Part shown: positions 1-7,800 of the stretch, piece after piece
Position numbering within the stretch: the stretch's first letter is position 1
Layout: each line of letters begins with the position of its first letter
Source of the DNA: Phycisphaerae bacterium
GTDB taxonomy: Bacteria > Planctomycetota > Phycisphaerae > Tepidisphaerales > Tepidisphaeraceae
Direction of reading: 5' to 3'
Length of the DNA: 24,964 bases
Assembly: GCA_014380825.1 (NCBI GenBank)
Contig: JACMJD010000501.1
Coordinates: 1-24,964, forward strand
The notes under the pieces: generated by a model
The model's database searches: none
What the model was told of the DNA's origin: nothing
Seen by the model: the letters and a program-made list of their open reading frames with translations, nothing else
Made by a program: the position numbers and the translations under genes

Positions 1-1
1 G

Positions 2-73
2 TTCACCGTCAAGCTGCCCGTCTATCACGAGACCATGAGCGACCCGAGTCACACGCACGGACCGGCGCGGTAA
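2..73 (+). CDS. C-terminal end of a probable histidine kinase (5' end outside window)
   Basis: An open frame runs from the left edge to the TAA at 71-73 and gives 23 residues. It starts FTVKLPVYHE, which resembles the last beta strand of a HATPase_c domain, where sensor kinases commonly end in F-x-V-x-L-P. A short Ser/His/Pro tail follows. Only this fragment is visible, so the assignment to a kinase is an inference from one short motif. The gene is on the same strand as the pantothenate gene that begins about 55 bases later. Confidence 0.4.
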   Translation, partial: FTVKLPVYHETMSDPSHTHGPAR

Positions 74-127
74 CGGCGTGACTCGCGCGTCCCGCTTCCC
101 GCTCGCTTGCTGCTACAATGCAATGCG

Positions 128-994
128 ATGCCCGCGCTGACCAGGAAATTCACACTCTCCGATCTCCGCGCCGCTCGAGCATCGGGCGAGAAGCTCGCGA
201 TGCTCACCTGCTACGACTTCACCACGGCACGAGTCATGCAGGATGCCGGCATCCCGATGCTGCTCGTCGGTGACTCGGCCGCCAACGTAATACTTGGGCA
301 CGACACCACCGTCTCGGCGCCGTTGCGATTCATGATCGACATCACCGCGGCCGTCCGTCGCGGGGCTCCGTTTTCCCTGGTGGTAGCCGATATGCCATTC
401 GGGTCATACGGTGGCCAGATTGCGCGGACGCTGGGATTTCGCAACGTCGTCCGCATGATGAAACTGTCCGGCGCCGACTGCGTGAAGATGGAAGTGGGCG
501 CAGAACACACGTCGCTGATTCAGGAGCTTTCCGGCATCGGAGTCGGCGTCATCGCGCACCTGGGTTTGCGCCCGCAGGCGATCGGGTTGCTCGGCGGCTA
601 CAAAGTTCGTGGTCGAACCGCGGATGAAGCGAACGCACTGGTCGCGCTGGCGTTGGAAATGCAAACTGCTGGTGCCGCGGCGATTCTGCTCGAAGCAGTT
701 CCGCCAGAAGTTTCGGCTCGGATCGTCGAGGCGGTGTCGATCCCGGTGATCGGTTGCGGCGCCGGGCCGGCGTGTCACGCACATGTGATCGTCACGCAGG
801 ACGGAGTGGGATTGACCTCGGCGTCGGCGGGGCAAAAGCCGCGTTTTGTGCCGAATCTTGGGGACCTGTCGCAGCCCATGAAAGAAATGTTCGGCCAGTA
901 CGTCAATCAGATCAGGAGCGGCGCTTATCCCGCGCCCCAGCACAACTACGAGATGCCGGCCGAGGAGAAGACGAAATTCCTCCGGCGCGCCTAG
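128..994 (+). CDS. panB: 3-methyl-2-oxobutanoate hydroxymethyltransferase (ketopantoate hydroxymethyltransferase)
   Basis: This enzyme transfers a hydroxymethyl group from 5,10-methylene-tetrahydrofolate to 2-oxoisovalerate, the first committed step of pantothenate (coenzyme A) synthesis in the cytosol. The 288-residue product has the family landmarks of a TIM barrel: MLTCYDF near residue 25, GDS at 48-50 (metal ligand D49), ADMPFGSY with D88, VKMEVG with K120 and E122, the catalytic glutamate E189 in AILLEAVP, and IPVIGCGAG near 205. It is slightly longer than the usual 260-280 residues. I chose the ATG at 128 because the upstream in-frame TTG at 107 would add only seven residues with no family match. 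A TACAAT box at 113-118 lies very close to this ATG, so a near-leaderless transcript is possible. No other pan gene is in the window. Confidence 0.95.
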   Translation: MPALTRKFTLSDLRAARASGEKLAMLTCYDFTTARVMQDAGIPMLLVGDSAANVILGHDTTVSAPLRFMIDITAAVRRGAPFSLVVADMPFGSYGGQIARTLGFRNVVRMMKLSGADCVKMEVGAEHTSLIQELSGIGVGVIAHLGLRPQAIGLLGGYKVRGRTADEANALVALALEMQTAGAAAILLEAVPPEVSARIVEAVSIPVIGCGAGPACHAHVIVTQDGVGLTSASAGQKPRFVPNLGDLSQPMKEMFGQYVNQIRSGAYPAPQHNYEMPAEEKTKFLRRA

Positions 995-1058
995 AATTGC
1001 CCGAGCGATTTTGGAAACTGTCATCATTGAATAACTCATCAAGCTCTGGAGTGAAAAT

Positions 1059-2633
1059 ATGAAACGAGGTCGACGATTTCTAGCGATTCTCGCGCTGAGT
1101 GGCGCATCGCTGGCAGCATGGTTTGGGGTCAATAGTCTGGTTCACGACGTGCAGTTCGCACGAGCGGCGCAAGAGGTGGAGACCAACCGCGCGCAACTGG
1201 CCAACATTCAGGAACTTTCCAACGTTTATCGACAGGTCGCCAAGGTGGTCGGGCCGTCGGTGGTGAAGATCGACGTCCGCAAGACGATCCGCGGCGGGCG
1301 ACGCTTGCAGAGCATGATCCCGCCGAACATGCGCGGCTTCGTCCCCGAGAACGGTTCGGATGGCAATGGCAATGGCGAGGACGACATCACCCCGTCGCCG
1401 GAAGACGATCTCCAGCAGATCGGCGAAGGCAGCGGCGTGATCATGGAGACCGACGGCAGCACCGCTTACATCCTGACCAACAACCACGTTGCCGGCGGCG
1501 CTACCGATATTCGCGTGACCCTGGCGGACGGCCGGGAAATTGATGACGCGAAAGTCATCGGCGCAGATCCGAAAAGCGATCTGGCCGTCGTGCGCATTCA
1601 GGCTGACCGCCTTATTCCGGCGCGCTGGGGAAACAGCGATTACCTCGAGAAAGGCGATCTGATCCTCGCCTTCGGCAGCCCGTTCGGATACGTCGGCTCG
1701 ATGACGCACGGAATCGTCAGCGCGCTCAATCGCGAAAGTGTCGGCATCCAGGGTTCGAATATCGCGTATGAAAACTTCATTCAGGTCGACGCTCCCATCA
1801 ATCCCGGCAACAGCGGCGGGCCGCTGGTAAATCTCAAGGGCGAGGTCGTCGGGATTAACACCGCCATCGCGTCGCGCACCGGCACGTTCAACGGCATTGG
1901 CTTCGCCATCCCGGTGAAGATGGCCAAGCCGGTGTACGAACAGCTCAAGGCAAAGGGCAAGGTCGTGCGCGGCTGGCTGGGCGTCGAGATTCACGGCGTC
2001 GGCGAAGCCGAATTTCGCGACGAAGCCAAGTCGACCGGATACACCGGCGAAAAAGGCGTGATCGTCTCTCGCGTGTTGAGCGGGGCACCGTCGGCGGGCA
2101 AGTTGCAGCCCAGCGACATCATCACGCACATCAACGGAAAGGATGTCGAATCGCGCTCGCAGCTTCGCAACGAGATCGCGATGATCCCGCCGGGCACCGA
2201 GGTCAAGCTCACCGTCTTCCGTGATGGCAAGACGATTGAAGTGCCGGTGAAAATCGGCGAACAGCCGTCCGATCTGCTCGCCCGCGCGATTCCCAACGGA
2301 GCACCGGAACGCCCCGCAAATGATGGCACAGCTTCGGCAGAAAATCTCGGCGTCCAACTGGCTACCGTAAACGATGAGCTGCTCGAACGTTTCGGCCTGG
2401 CTAATACGCCCGGTCTGAAGGGCGCGCTCATCACAAACGTGCAGCAGAGTTCGCCGGCGGCTCAGGCGGGAATTCGCCCCGGCGACGTCATCACGCGGAT
2501 CGGCAGCGAGCGCGTCACCAACGCACAGAGCGCCGCGACCGCCTTGGCGAAACAGGATCTGACCAAAGGCATGCGCGTGTTCGTCACGAACAAGGACGGC
2601 GAACGGTTCGTGTTCGTGAAGCAGAAATCGTAA
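1059..2633 (+). CDS. HtrA/DegP-family serine protease with two PDZ domains
   Basis: This is a periplasmic protease/chaperone of envelope protein quality control. The 524-residue product begins with basic residues and a hydrophobic segment (about 7-28), giving a signal anchor or signal peptide. The trypsin-like domain carries the full triad: H143 in TNNHVAGGA, D174 in DPKSDLAVVRI and S252 in NPGNSGGPLVN. Two PDZ domains follow, at about 300-395 and 430-520. Each has a GVxV/GALI-type binding loop and a conserved PSDII or PGDVI turn. A low-complexity acidic, Gly/Asn-rich stretch near 95-115 probably forms loop LA. The start is supported by TGGAG seven bases upstream. A strong hairpin at 2657-2711 follows the stop. 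The family is certain, but whether it is DegP, DegQ or DegS cannot be decided here. Confidence 0.95.
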   Translation: MKRGRRFLAILALSGASLAAWFGVNSLVHDVQFARAAQEVETNRAQLANIQELSNVYRQVAKVVGPSVVKIDVRKTIRGGRRLQSMIPPNMRGFVPENGSDGNGNGEDDITPSPEDDLQQIGEGSGVIMETDGSTAYILTNNHVAGGATDIRVTLADGREIDDAKVIGADPKSDLAVVRIQADRLIPARWGNSDYLEKGDLILAFGSPFGYVGSMTHGIVSALNRESVGIQGSNIAYENFIQVDAPINPGNSGGPLVNLKGEVVGINTAIASRTGTFNGIGFAIPVKMAKPVYEQLKAKGKVVRGWLGVEIHGVGEAEFRDEAKSTGYTGEKGVIVSRVLSGAPSAGKLQPSDIITHINGKDVESRSQLRNEIAMIPPGTEVKLTVFRDGKTIEVPVKIGEQPSDLLARAIPNGAPERPANDGTASAENLGVQLATVNDELLERFGLANTPGLKGALITNVQQSSPAAQAGIRPGDVITRIGSERVTNAQSAATALAKQDLTKGMRVFVTNKDGERFVFVKQKS

Positions 2634-2656
2634 GACCCACTATTCGTTTCGCGTTT

Positions 2657-2711
2657 GCCGCTTGCGGCGTCGCAGATCAGAAGTTACTGCATCTGCGACG
2701 CCGCAAGCGGC
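2657..2711. terminator. Bidirectional terminator hairpin between convergent genes
   Basis: A perfect 21-bp inverted repeat has arms at 2657-2677 and 2691-2711 and a 13-base loop. It lies between the htrA-like gene (+) and the convergent gene ending at 2684 (-). The right arm is inside that gene and encodes its last residues. No strong T tract is visible on either side, so termination is inferred from position and stem strength. Confidence 0.6.
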
Positions 2712-3193
2712 GGCGCTTGTTCCTGCTCCTCTACGGCAGCTTTCGCCTTCTGCTTCACCCGCTCGATCTCCTCATGCAGTCGCCGATACTGATCGAACGG
2801 CTCCAGTTCTTCCGGCGCCAGGATCAGCCTTGACCAGTGCGCGCTGCTCGACTGTCCCTTCGGTTCGCGAAACGTGACGACTCGCCGAAGCCGGTGCTTC
2901 GCTCGCACGACGCCGGCGGTGTATTCGGCGGTGAAGATGAAGCGATAAAACTCCCCTTCCGTTCCGTAGATCAGATCGACCGCACGAATCTCCGCCGCCC
3001 CTGGCAGCGGGAAGTTCTCGGCCAATCGATCGGAGATTTCGAACCGGTCGTGCATGCTGTAGTGCATTCGCCAGTCGCGCGCCAGCGCCTGCAACGCTTG
3101 CCTGCGTCGGTTGCGAAAGATCACGTGCAGAAGGCGCCCGCCGGCCGTGAGCGCGATGGCGATGGCGAGAAACTGCAACGGGGAGATCGGCAT
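2684..3193 (-). CDS. Membrane-anchored protein of unknown function
   Basis: I do not recognise the family. From the ATG at 3193 the product has 169 residues. A hydrophobic N-terminal segment (about 5-25) precedes a basic stretch (RNRRRQ), so a single membrane anchor with a cytoplasmic remainder is likely. The middle is a compact mixed alpha/beta region with aromatic residues (DLIYGTEGEFYRFIFTAEYT). The C-terminal third is predicted helical and possibly coiled coil (LHEEIERVKQKAKAAVEEQEQ). An in-frame TTG at 3202 would start three bases after the upstream stop and is an alternative. The gene follows the cytochrome-like gene by 12 bases at most and is probably cotranscribed. Its last codons form half of the terminator hairpin. 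Confidence 0.75.
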   Translation of the reverse strand: MPISPLQFLAIAIALTAGGRLLHVIFRNRRRQALQALARDWRMHYSMHDRFEISDRLAENFPLPGAAEIRAVDLIYGTEGEFYRFIFTAEYTAGVVRAKHRLRRVVTFREPKGQSSSAHWSRLILAPEELEPFDQYRRLHEEIERVKQKAKAAVEEQEQAPPLAASQMQ

Positions 3194-3205
3194 ATCGCGC
3201 AAGCG

Positions 3206-4579
3206 CTATCGTGTCGGACGTGTCGTCGCGGGCGGACGAACCGGTCGCGTGGCCGCACCCGGCGCTGAGCCGGGCGTCATCGTCGGCAACGTGGACGGCT
3301 CGGTCGTGGCACGCGGCGCGCGATGCACGGGGTAATCGATGTGGTATTCCGGCTCGATCCCTCTCAGGCCGTTGTTCATCCATTCGACGATCCGCTTGAA
3401 TCGCGGGTCGTCCACGTCGCGGAAGATCCCGTTGAACGCCGGGCCCTTCGTGACCTTCGGATGCTTGTACGTCGCCTTGGCGGGCGGCAAACCGTATTGC
3501 GCCAGCAACGACGTGTCGCCGCGCCCGCGTTCGACGAGCTTTCGCTCGGTCGGTCCGCCGAAGATTCCCTGGTCGGTCGAGTCGCCGACATTCTTCGAAT
3601 ATTGCGTGAGGATATAGAAGTTCGTGTACGACGCCGGATCATTTTCCTGCGTGAGCAGTACGAGATTTCCGCCGGTCGCGGCGCTGCCGTGGCAGTTGCT
3701 CGTGGCGCAGCCGTTGATGATCATTCCGTGCAGCTTCTTGAACTCGATGATCGCTTCCGGGTCGCTCATCACCTTGATTTGCGAACGCATCTTGTCGTCG
3801 CCATTCTCGAGGATCGCCAGGGCCTGTTCGACCGCGGTCTTTGAGTTGAATTCGGAAAAGCTGAGCCCCATGCGCTGCGCGTAGCTCTTCTTCACGTCAG
3901 GCGGAATCTGCACGCGCACGTTGTCGCCGGGCTTGATTTCCTTGCGGCGAATCTGCTGGATGTCATCGGCGGTCAGATACCGCGGCGCCGCCGGATTTGT
4001 GGAGTGCGTCGCGGGTGATGTCGTGGGCGAAGTCGTCGTCGCAGGCTGAGCCGCAAGCACGGTTGTGCCGATCGCAGGCTTTTCATCGTGCGGAAGTTTC
4101 GACCGCGCGCGATCGGCCTTCTGCTGCTGTCGAACCGTTTCGCGCAGCGAGATGGCCGAGTCGTCAGTCGGATCAATCTGCGTAGCCTCCAGCGCCAGCT
4201 CCAGCGCCGGCTGAAGCATCTGGTTATCCATCGCCCAGCGTCCGAGCTCGACGCGGCCCTTCACATCATCCGCCGCCAGCTTGCTTCGCCGCTCGTCGAG
4301 CTGTTCCTGCAACGAGCCGGTCTGATACTCAATCGATTCGATATCCGCTCGCGCGATCTTCGTCTCCACGCCGCGGATGCTGACGGTGATGGTGTTGCCG
4401 CGTTCGACAACGTCGCCGGAATAGATCGCCCCCGACCTGGTCTTCACGATCCCCGGCTTGGCCAGCGCCACCGACGCAACGAGAGCCGTGACAACCAGTA
4501 CAGCACCCGCCAACCATACAACGACGCGGGCGCGAGCAATCGCGACGGGCCGCGACTTGGAAGATGTTTGCATGATCAT
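3206..4579 (-). CDS. Exported or membrane-anchored cytochrome c-like protein with a CX4CH motif
   Basis: The 457-residue product has an N-terminal hydrophobic segment (about 18-40) ending in ALAKP, either a signal peptide or an anchor. A small beta-rich module follows (TRSGAIYSGDVVERG, about 47-85), then a helical TPR-like stretch (about 95-165), a Thr/Pro/Ala-rich linker, and a C-terminal domain containing GCATSNCHGS. There C291, C296 and H297 form CX4CH rather than the usual CXXCH. Surrounding residues (GGNLVLL, and later NGLRGIEPEYHIDYPVHR) resemble planctomycete cytochrome-like domains, so covalent haem binding is plausible but unproven. The C-terminus is rich in Thr, Pro and Arg. A GAGAGGG about ten bases upstream supports the ATG at 4579. 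A GTG at 4582 is equally well spaced, and an ATG at 4573 is also possible. Confidence 0.8.
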   Translation of the reverse strand: MIMQTSSKSRPVAIARARVVVWLAGAVLVVTALVASVALAKPGIVKTRSGAIYSGDVVERGNTITVSIRGVETKIARADIESIEYQTGSLQEQLDERRSKLAADDVKGRVELGRWAMDNQMLQPALELALEATQIDPTDDSAISLRETVRQQQKADRARSKLPHDEKPAIGTTVLAAQPATTTSPTTSPATHSTNPAAPRYLTADDIQQIRRKEIKPGDNVRVQIPPDVKKSYAQRMGLSFSEFNSKTAVEQALAILENGDDKMRSQIKVMSDPEAIIEFKKLHGMIINGCATSNCHGSAATGGNLVLLTQENDPASYTNFYILTQYSKNVGDSTDQGIFGGPTERKLVERGRGDTSLLAQYGLPPAKATYKHPKVTKGPAFNGIFRDVDDPRFKRIVEWMNNGLRGIEPEYHIDYPVHRAPRATTEPSTLPTMTPGSAPGAATRPVRPPATTRPTR

Positions 4580-4676
4580 CACTGTACGACCCTCTCAATT
4601 TTGCGGCAAGTTCAGAAGTGTTTACGCCAGCGGGATTTGGCGACGGGGAGGAAACTGATCTCGACCTTATGCACAT

Positions 4677-4985
4677 TCAATCGCCTGGACTGCGATACGC
4701 TCGACCGCTGACGCTGGGTGAGTATCCACCAGCAACCTGCCGCCATACGACATGGGTAGCCCCGAGCTTTGCAACTTTCTCGCGCGCTTCACGATTGGCG
4801 TTCTCTGCGCCAGTGCTGGCCGCGAGATTTCCCCATCCTGAAGTACCATCCACGTCGCCCAAGTACGTCCACCCTGCACCGATGGATTCGTCGGCGTCCC
4901 GCACTTGAGTCGCTGATGACGAAATCGGCATCGCACAACCGGCAAATACAAACGCACCGATCATTGCCAACAGGAATCGATTCAT
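4677..4985 (-). CDS. Small lipoprotein, DUF4156-like
   Basis: The product has 102 residues. It starts with a typical lipoprotein signal (MNRFLLAMIGAFVFAGC), with a lipobox ending at C17, so it should be lipid-anchored at an envelope membrane. The mature part contains GWTYLGDVDGTSGWGN and AREKVAKLGATHVVWR. This pattern resembles small DUF4156-type lipoproteins, in which a helix leads into a GA(T/N)xVV strand. No catalytic residues are visible and the function is unknown. GGAG five bases before the ATG supports the start. The downstream cytochrome-like gene begins about 95 bases away on the same strand. Confidence 0.8.
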   Translation of the reverse strand: MNRFLLAMIGAFVFAGCAMPISSSATQVRDADESIGAGWTYLGDVDGTSGWGNLAASTGAENANREAREKVAKLGATHVVWRQVAGGYSPSVSGRAYRSPGD

Positions 4986-5031
4986 TGGTGCTCCATATCG
5001 AGCGATGAAAAGTTGTCAGGATGAACCACGT

Positions 5032-5574
5032 CTACAATTTACCCCGATCCGCCCGCCAGACGCGGGCGCCTCGTTTGATGTGGTCGCGGATGTAGCCCAC
5101 GACGAACACTTCGTGTTCGCGGTCGGCGATGGGTTCGGGGTGGCAGCGCTTGGCCCAGAGACTGCCTTTGTCCGTGCGTAGTCCGTGTTGGCGAACTTTG
5201 TGGGAGGCGTGTTTCTTGGCGCGACCGATCCAATGTCTCACGTTATGGTCCGGGAAACGCGCGAGGATGTGCAGATGTGTTGCGTCGACCGAGCAGATGA
5301 TTACTTGGATGCCATCCTGGGTCAATTTTTCCGAGATTGCGTTGACGACGAGCTGTCGAGGCTCGCGAGCGATGCTCACTTTGTCGCGCTTCATTAGCGC
5401 TTTGCTCAACTCGTAGAAGTTGTCGTACTTCCCTTTTGGTGGTGGGTTCTTGTAGTCGCCGTCGACGTGTTCACGGTGATGTCGAGCGCGCCATCCGCGC
5501 GGGTCTCCGCGCAACCAGGAAGCGTAGACGTGAGGGAAGTCAGCGCTCTTGCGCTGGATGTATCCGGTGCGCAT
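5032..5574 (-). CDS. REP-associated tyrosine transposase (RAYT), IS200-like Y1 fold
   Basis: The 180-residue product belongs to the single-tyrosine HUH nucleases. The HUH motif is H90-L91-H92 in DATHLHILARFPD. The candidate nucleophile is Y151 in VVGYIRDHIKRGA, in the usual C-terminal helix. The N-terminal part WLRGDPRGWRARHHREH followed by GDYKNPPP is a signature I associate with planctomycete transposase-like genes of this class. RAYTs are usually single copy, lack flanking inverted repeats and are linked to REP palindromes. No terminal repeats flank this gene, which fits that pattern. A GTG at 5631 would add 19 residues without family resemblance, so I prefer the ATG at 5574. The REP-like hairpins at 15465, 21429 and 22760 are possible substrates (inference). 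Confidence 0.8.
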   Translation of the reverse strand: MRTGYIQRKSADFPHVYASWLRGDPRGWRARHHREHVDGDYKNPPPKGKYDNFYELSKALMKRDKVSIAREPRQLVVNAISEKLTQDGIQVIICSVDATHLHILARFPDHNVRHWIGRAKKHASHKVRQHGLRTDKGSLWAKRCHPEPIADREHEVFVVGYIRDHIKRGARVWRADRGKL

Positions 5575-5670
5575 GACGCGAGACTCTCGCGCGCCATCGA
5601 TCGCGATGCAAATGTGATTGAAAAAGCCCACGGATTGCTATCCGTCGGCTTTCGTTTCGCGGCTCGTCCG

Positions 5671-6804
5671 TCACACCAGCGCTCGCACCCGTCCATCCCC
5701 ATGTCCACCCGCTCGTCCCCAAATCCCGGGAAGCTCGCGCTGACAGTTCGGACATTTCCCATCCTCACCTACACGACACGTCTTAACCATGAACCCATAC
5801 CGCTCGATCACCGTCGCGTTGCAATGATGACACCGCGTGTTCTCCCACTCGCCCACCTGTCCGGGGAGGTTGCCGGGATACATGTATTTCAACCCAGCGC
5901 TTTTTCCGTACTCGACGATGCGCATCAGGTCGTCCGCCGTCGTTCGTCGATATCCATCCGTCATTTTGTAATCGGGATGGAACGCGGTCATGTGCCAAGG
6001 CATGAGCGGATCGATCGATGCGATGAAGTCGGCCATCTGTTTGAGCTCATCCGCATCGTCGCTGAAGCCGGGGACGACTAGCGTGACGATCTCGACCCAG
6101 AAGTTGCGCTCTTTGAGCATACGGATTGTGTCGAGGACGTTTTCCATCACGCCGCCAAGTTCGCGGTAGTGTTTGGGGTTGAAGGTTTTCAGGTCGACCT
6201 TGTAGGCCTCGACGTAGGGCTTTAGAAAATCGAGCACCTGCGGCGTGCCGTTGCCGTTGGAGATGTACGCGCATTTCAATCCGCGCGAGCGCGCTTCCTT
6301 GAAGACGTCGACGGCCCACTCGCTGGTGATCAGCGGCTCGTTGTAGCTGGATGCGACGACCGGCGCGCCGTGCTCGATCGCAAGATCGACGAGCTGCTCG
6401 GGCGTCGTGTGCTTCGGCGCTGAAACCGCATCGACGTCGCGCAGCATCTGACTGGTCACCCAGTTTTGGCAATAGCCGCAGTGATAATCGCAACCGAGCA
6501 TGCCGAACGTGAGGGCATCCGAGCCCGGCAGGACGTGGAAGAACGGCTTTTTTTCGATCGGATCGCACGCCAGCGCGCCGACATAGCCGTGCGGGACGAG
6601 CAGCGTGCCGGATTCGTTGAATCGGACGCGGCAGACACCGTCTCGGCCGGGTTTTACGAGGCAGCGGTGGCCGCAGGCGAAGCATTGGATGTCGCCATTT
6701 TCACGGCGCTCGATCAGCGCCTCGGCGGCGGGCACGCTGAACTGATGCAGCATCTGCTTCAGCGAGTTCAGGCGAGCCTTGTCGTTCAGGATTTCCAGCG
6801 GCAT
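5671..6804 (-). CDS. amrS: AmmeMemoRadiSam-system radical SAM enzyme (PflA-like)
   Basis: The 377-residue product has the radical SAM cluster motif C105-X3-C109-X2-C112 in GCDYHCGYCQNW. It is preceded by an N-terminal cysteine group (C41, C44, C48, C58) and followed by SAM-binding features (SSYNEPLITSEW, AYISNGNGTP, VDLKTFNPKHY). Near the C-terminus, CHHC and a later CPNC look like a zinc site. This layout matches the radical SAM member of the AMMECR1/Memo/radical SAM trio, a relative of pyruvate formate-lyase activase. Its reaction is not known to me. No AMMECR1 or Memo gene lies in this window. AGAGG about nine bases before the ATG supports the start. The extreme C-terminus (GRAGGHGDGRVRALV) is a low-complexity tail. 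Confidence 0.9.
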   Translation of the reverse strand: MPLEILNDKARLNSLKQMLHQFSVPAAEALIERRENGDIQCFACGHRCLVKPGRDGVCRVRFNESGTLLVPHGYVGALACDPIEKKPFFHVLPGSDALTFGMLGCDYHCGYCQNWVTSQMLRDVDAVSAPKHTTPEQLVDLAIEHGAPVVASSYNEPLITSEWAVDVFKEARSRGLKCAYISNGNGTPQVLDFLKPYVEAYKVDLKTFNPKHYRELGGVMENVLDTIRMLKERNFWVEIVTLVVPGFSDDADELKQMADFIASIDPLMPWHMTAFHPDYKMTDGYRRTTADDLMRIVEYGKSAGLKYMYPGNLPGQVGEWENTRCHHCNATVIERYGFMVKTCRVGEDGKCPNCQRELPGIWGRAGGHGDGRVRALV

Positions 6805-6837
6805 GAGATCTGACCTCTACGAAAAGAAATCAGGCTA

Positions 6838-6902
6838 GCCACAAACGCACGAAGTCACGAAGGAAAACAAGATGATTCTTTGTGTCTTCGTGCCTTTGTG
6901 GC
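6838..6902. repeat. Word-repeat hairpin (CACGAAG type) in a divergent intergenic region
   Basis: Arms at 6838-6864 and 6876-6902 match at 23 of 27 positions, and two of the mismatches allow G-U pairs. Each arm repeats the word CACGAAG/CTTCGTG with small changes. It lies between the divergent starts of the radical SAM gene (6804, -) and the DUF1326 gene (7010, +), so it is not simply a terminator. The rest of 6805-7009 holds only the presumed promoters. Confidence 0.8.
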
Positions 6903-7009
6903 CACCTGTTCTCAGGAATTATCTTACGCCGGGTTACCGATTCGTCCGTGGCATTTCATGGGGCGCGTGGCATAATTAGCGCCTCAAATCTCAACACGAA
7001 GGAGCTTTT

Positions 7010-7798
7010 ATGCGCAAGCACGTGTGGACTCTGTGTGTTCTAGCCGTCGCTACTCTCACCTCGATCTTCGTGACACAGTCGACGGCGCGACAAGCGGCCG
7101 CGACGGATAGCGGAAAGTGGGCGATGAACGCCACGATCATCGAGGCGTGCAGTTGCCCGATGTTCTGCCCGTGCTACTTCGAGACCAAGCCAGCCCCGCC
7201 GACGATGAATCATGCCGCGAAGGACGGCCATGCCGCGCACGGCGCTGGTCACGGTGATGCTCATGAAGGTCACGGCGGCTGTCTGTTTAACAACGCGTTC
7301 AAGGTGAATAAAGGCACCTACAACGGCGTGAGCCTGGACGGCGCGAAGTTCTGGGTGAACGGCGATCTTGGTCACGATTTTTCGAAGGGTCAGATGGACT
7401 GGGCCGTGCTGACGTTCGATCCGTCGGTGACGAAGGAACAGCGCGACGGAATCACGAAGATTCTCGGCGCGGTCTATCCGGTGAAGTGGAATTCGTTCAC
7501 CGTTGGTCCGGACAAGGCGATCGCGTGGGAAGCGGACAAGGACAAAGCCCACGCCAAGCTCGACAACGGGAAGATGGCCGAGGTAGCGCTAAAGCGATAC
7601 CCGGGAAACACGGATGATCCGATCGTGATCAAGAACCTGAAGTACTGGGGCGTGCCGCGCAACGACGGGTTTGTGCTGATGCCCAACGAAGTCAACGCCT
7701 TCCGCGAAGTGCCGGCGGGGAAGCAGCCGTTCGAATTCAAGAATTCGAACGGGTTCATGATCACGTTTGATATCACATCGGATGATGTCAAGAAGTGA
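7010..7798 (+). CDS. Exported DUF1326 protein with Cys/His-rich metal-binding region
   Basis: The 262-residue product has a signal peptide (about 1-28, ending near QSTA). The mature protein opens with the DUF1326 pattern: KWAMNATIIEACSCPMFCPC with C47, C49, C53 and C55. A His-rich insert (H68, H74, H77, H81, H85, H88) leads to C91. The remainder is a beta-rich domain with many tryptophans and phenylalanines. DUF1326 has no established function that I know of. The cysteine and histidine arrangement suggests binding of a soft or transition metal such as copper, which is an inference. AAGGAG at 6999-7004 is well placed before the ATG. A CATAAT box at 6971-6976 could be a -10 element. The gene appears monocistronic. 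Confidence 0.88.
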   Translation: MRKHVWTLCVLAVATLTSIFVTQSTARQAAATDSGKWAMNATIIEACSCPMFCPCYFETKPAPPTMNHAAKDGHAAHGAGHGDAHEGHGGCLFNNAFKVNKGTYNGVSLDGAKFWVNGDLGHDFSKGQMDWAVLTFDPSVTKEQRDGITKILGAVYPVKWNSFTVGPDKAIAWEADKDKAHAKLDNGKMAEVALKRYPGNTDDPIVIKNLKYWGVPRNDGFVLMPNEVNAFREVPAGKQPFEFKNSNGFMITFDITSDDVKK

Positions 7799-7800
7799 AG

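Noticed and set aside
404..1132. A 242-codon minus-strand open frame across panB and its downstream gap
   Set aside because: It is antisense to the clearly coding panB gene, rich in Arg and His, and without domain features.
1080..2357. A 425-codon open frame on the minus strand opposite the HtrA gene
   Set aside because: It lies fully antisense to a gene with an intact catalytic triad and PDZ domains, and its translation shows only composition-driven residues with no domain.
5671..6804. The radical SAM gene as pyruvate formate-lyase activase (pflA)
   Set aside because: The N-terminal cysteine group and C-terminal zinc-like site fit the AmmeMemoRadiSam type, and there is no formate-lyase gene beside it.
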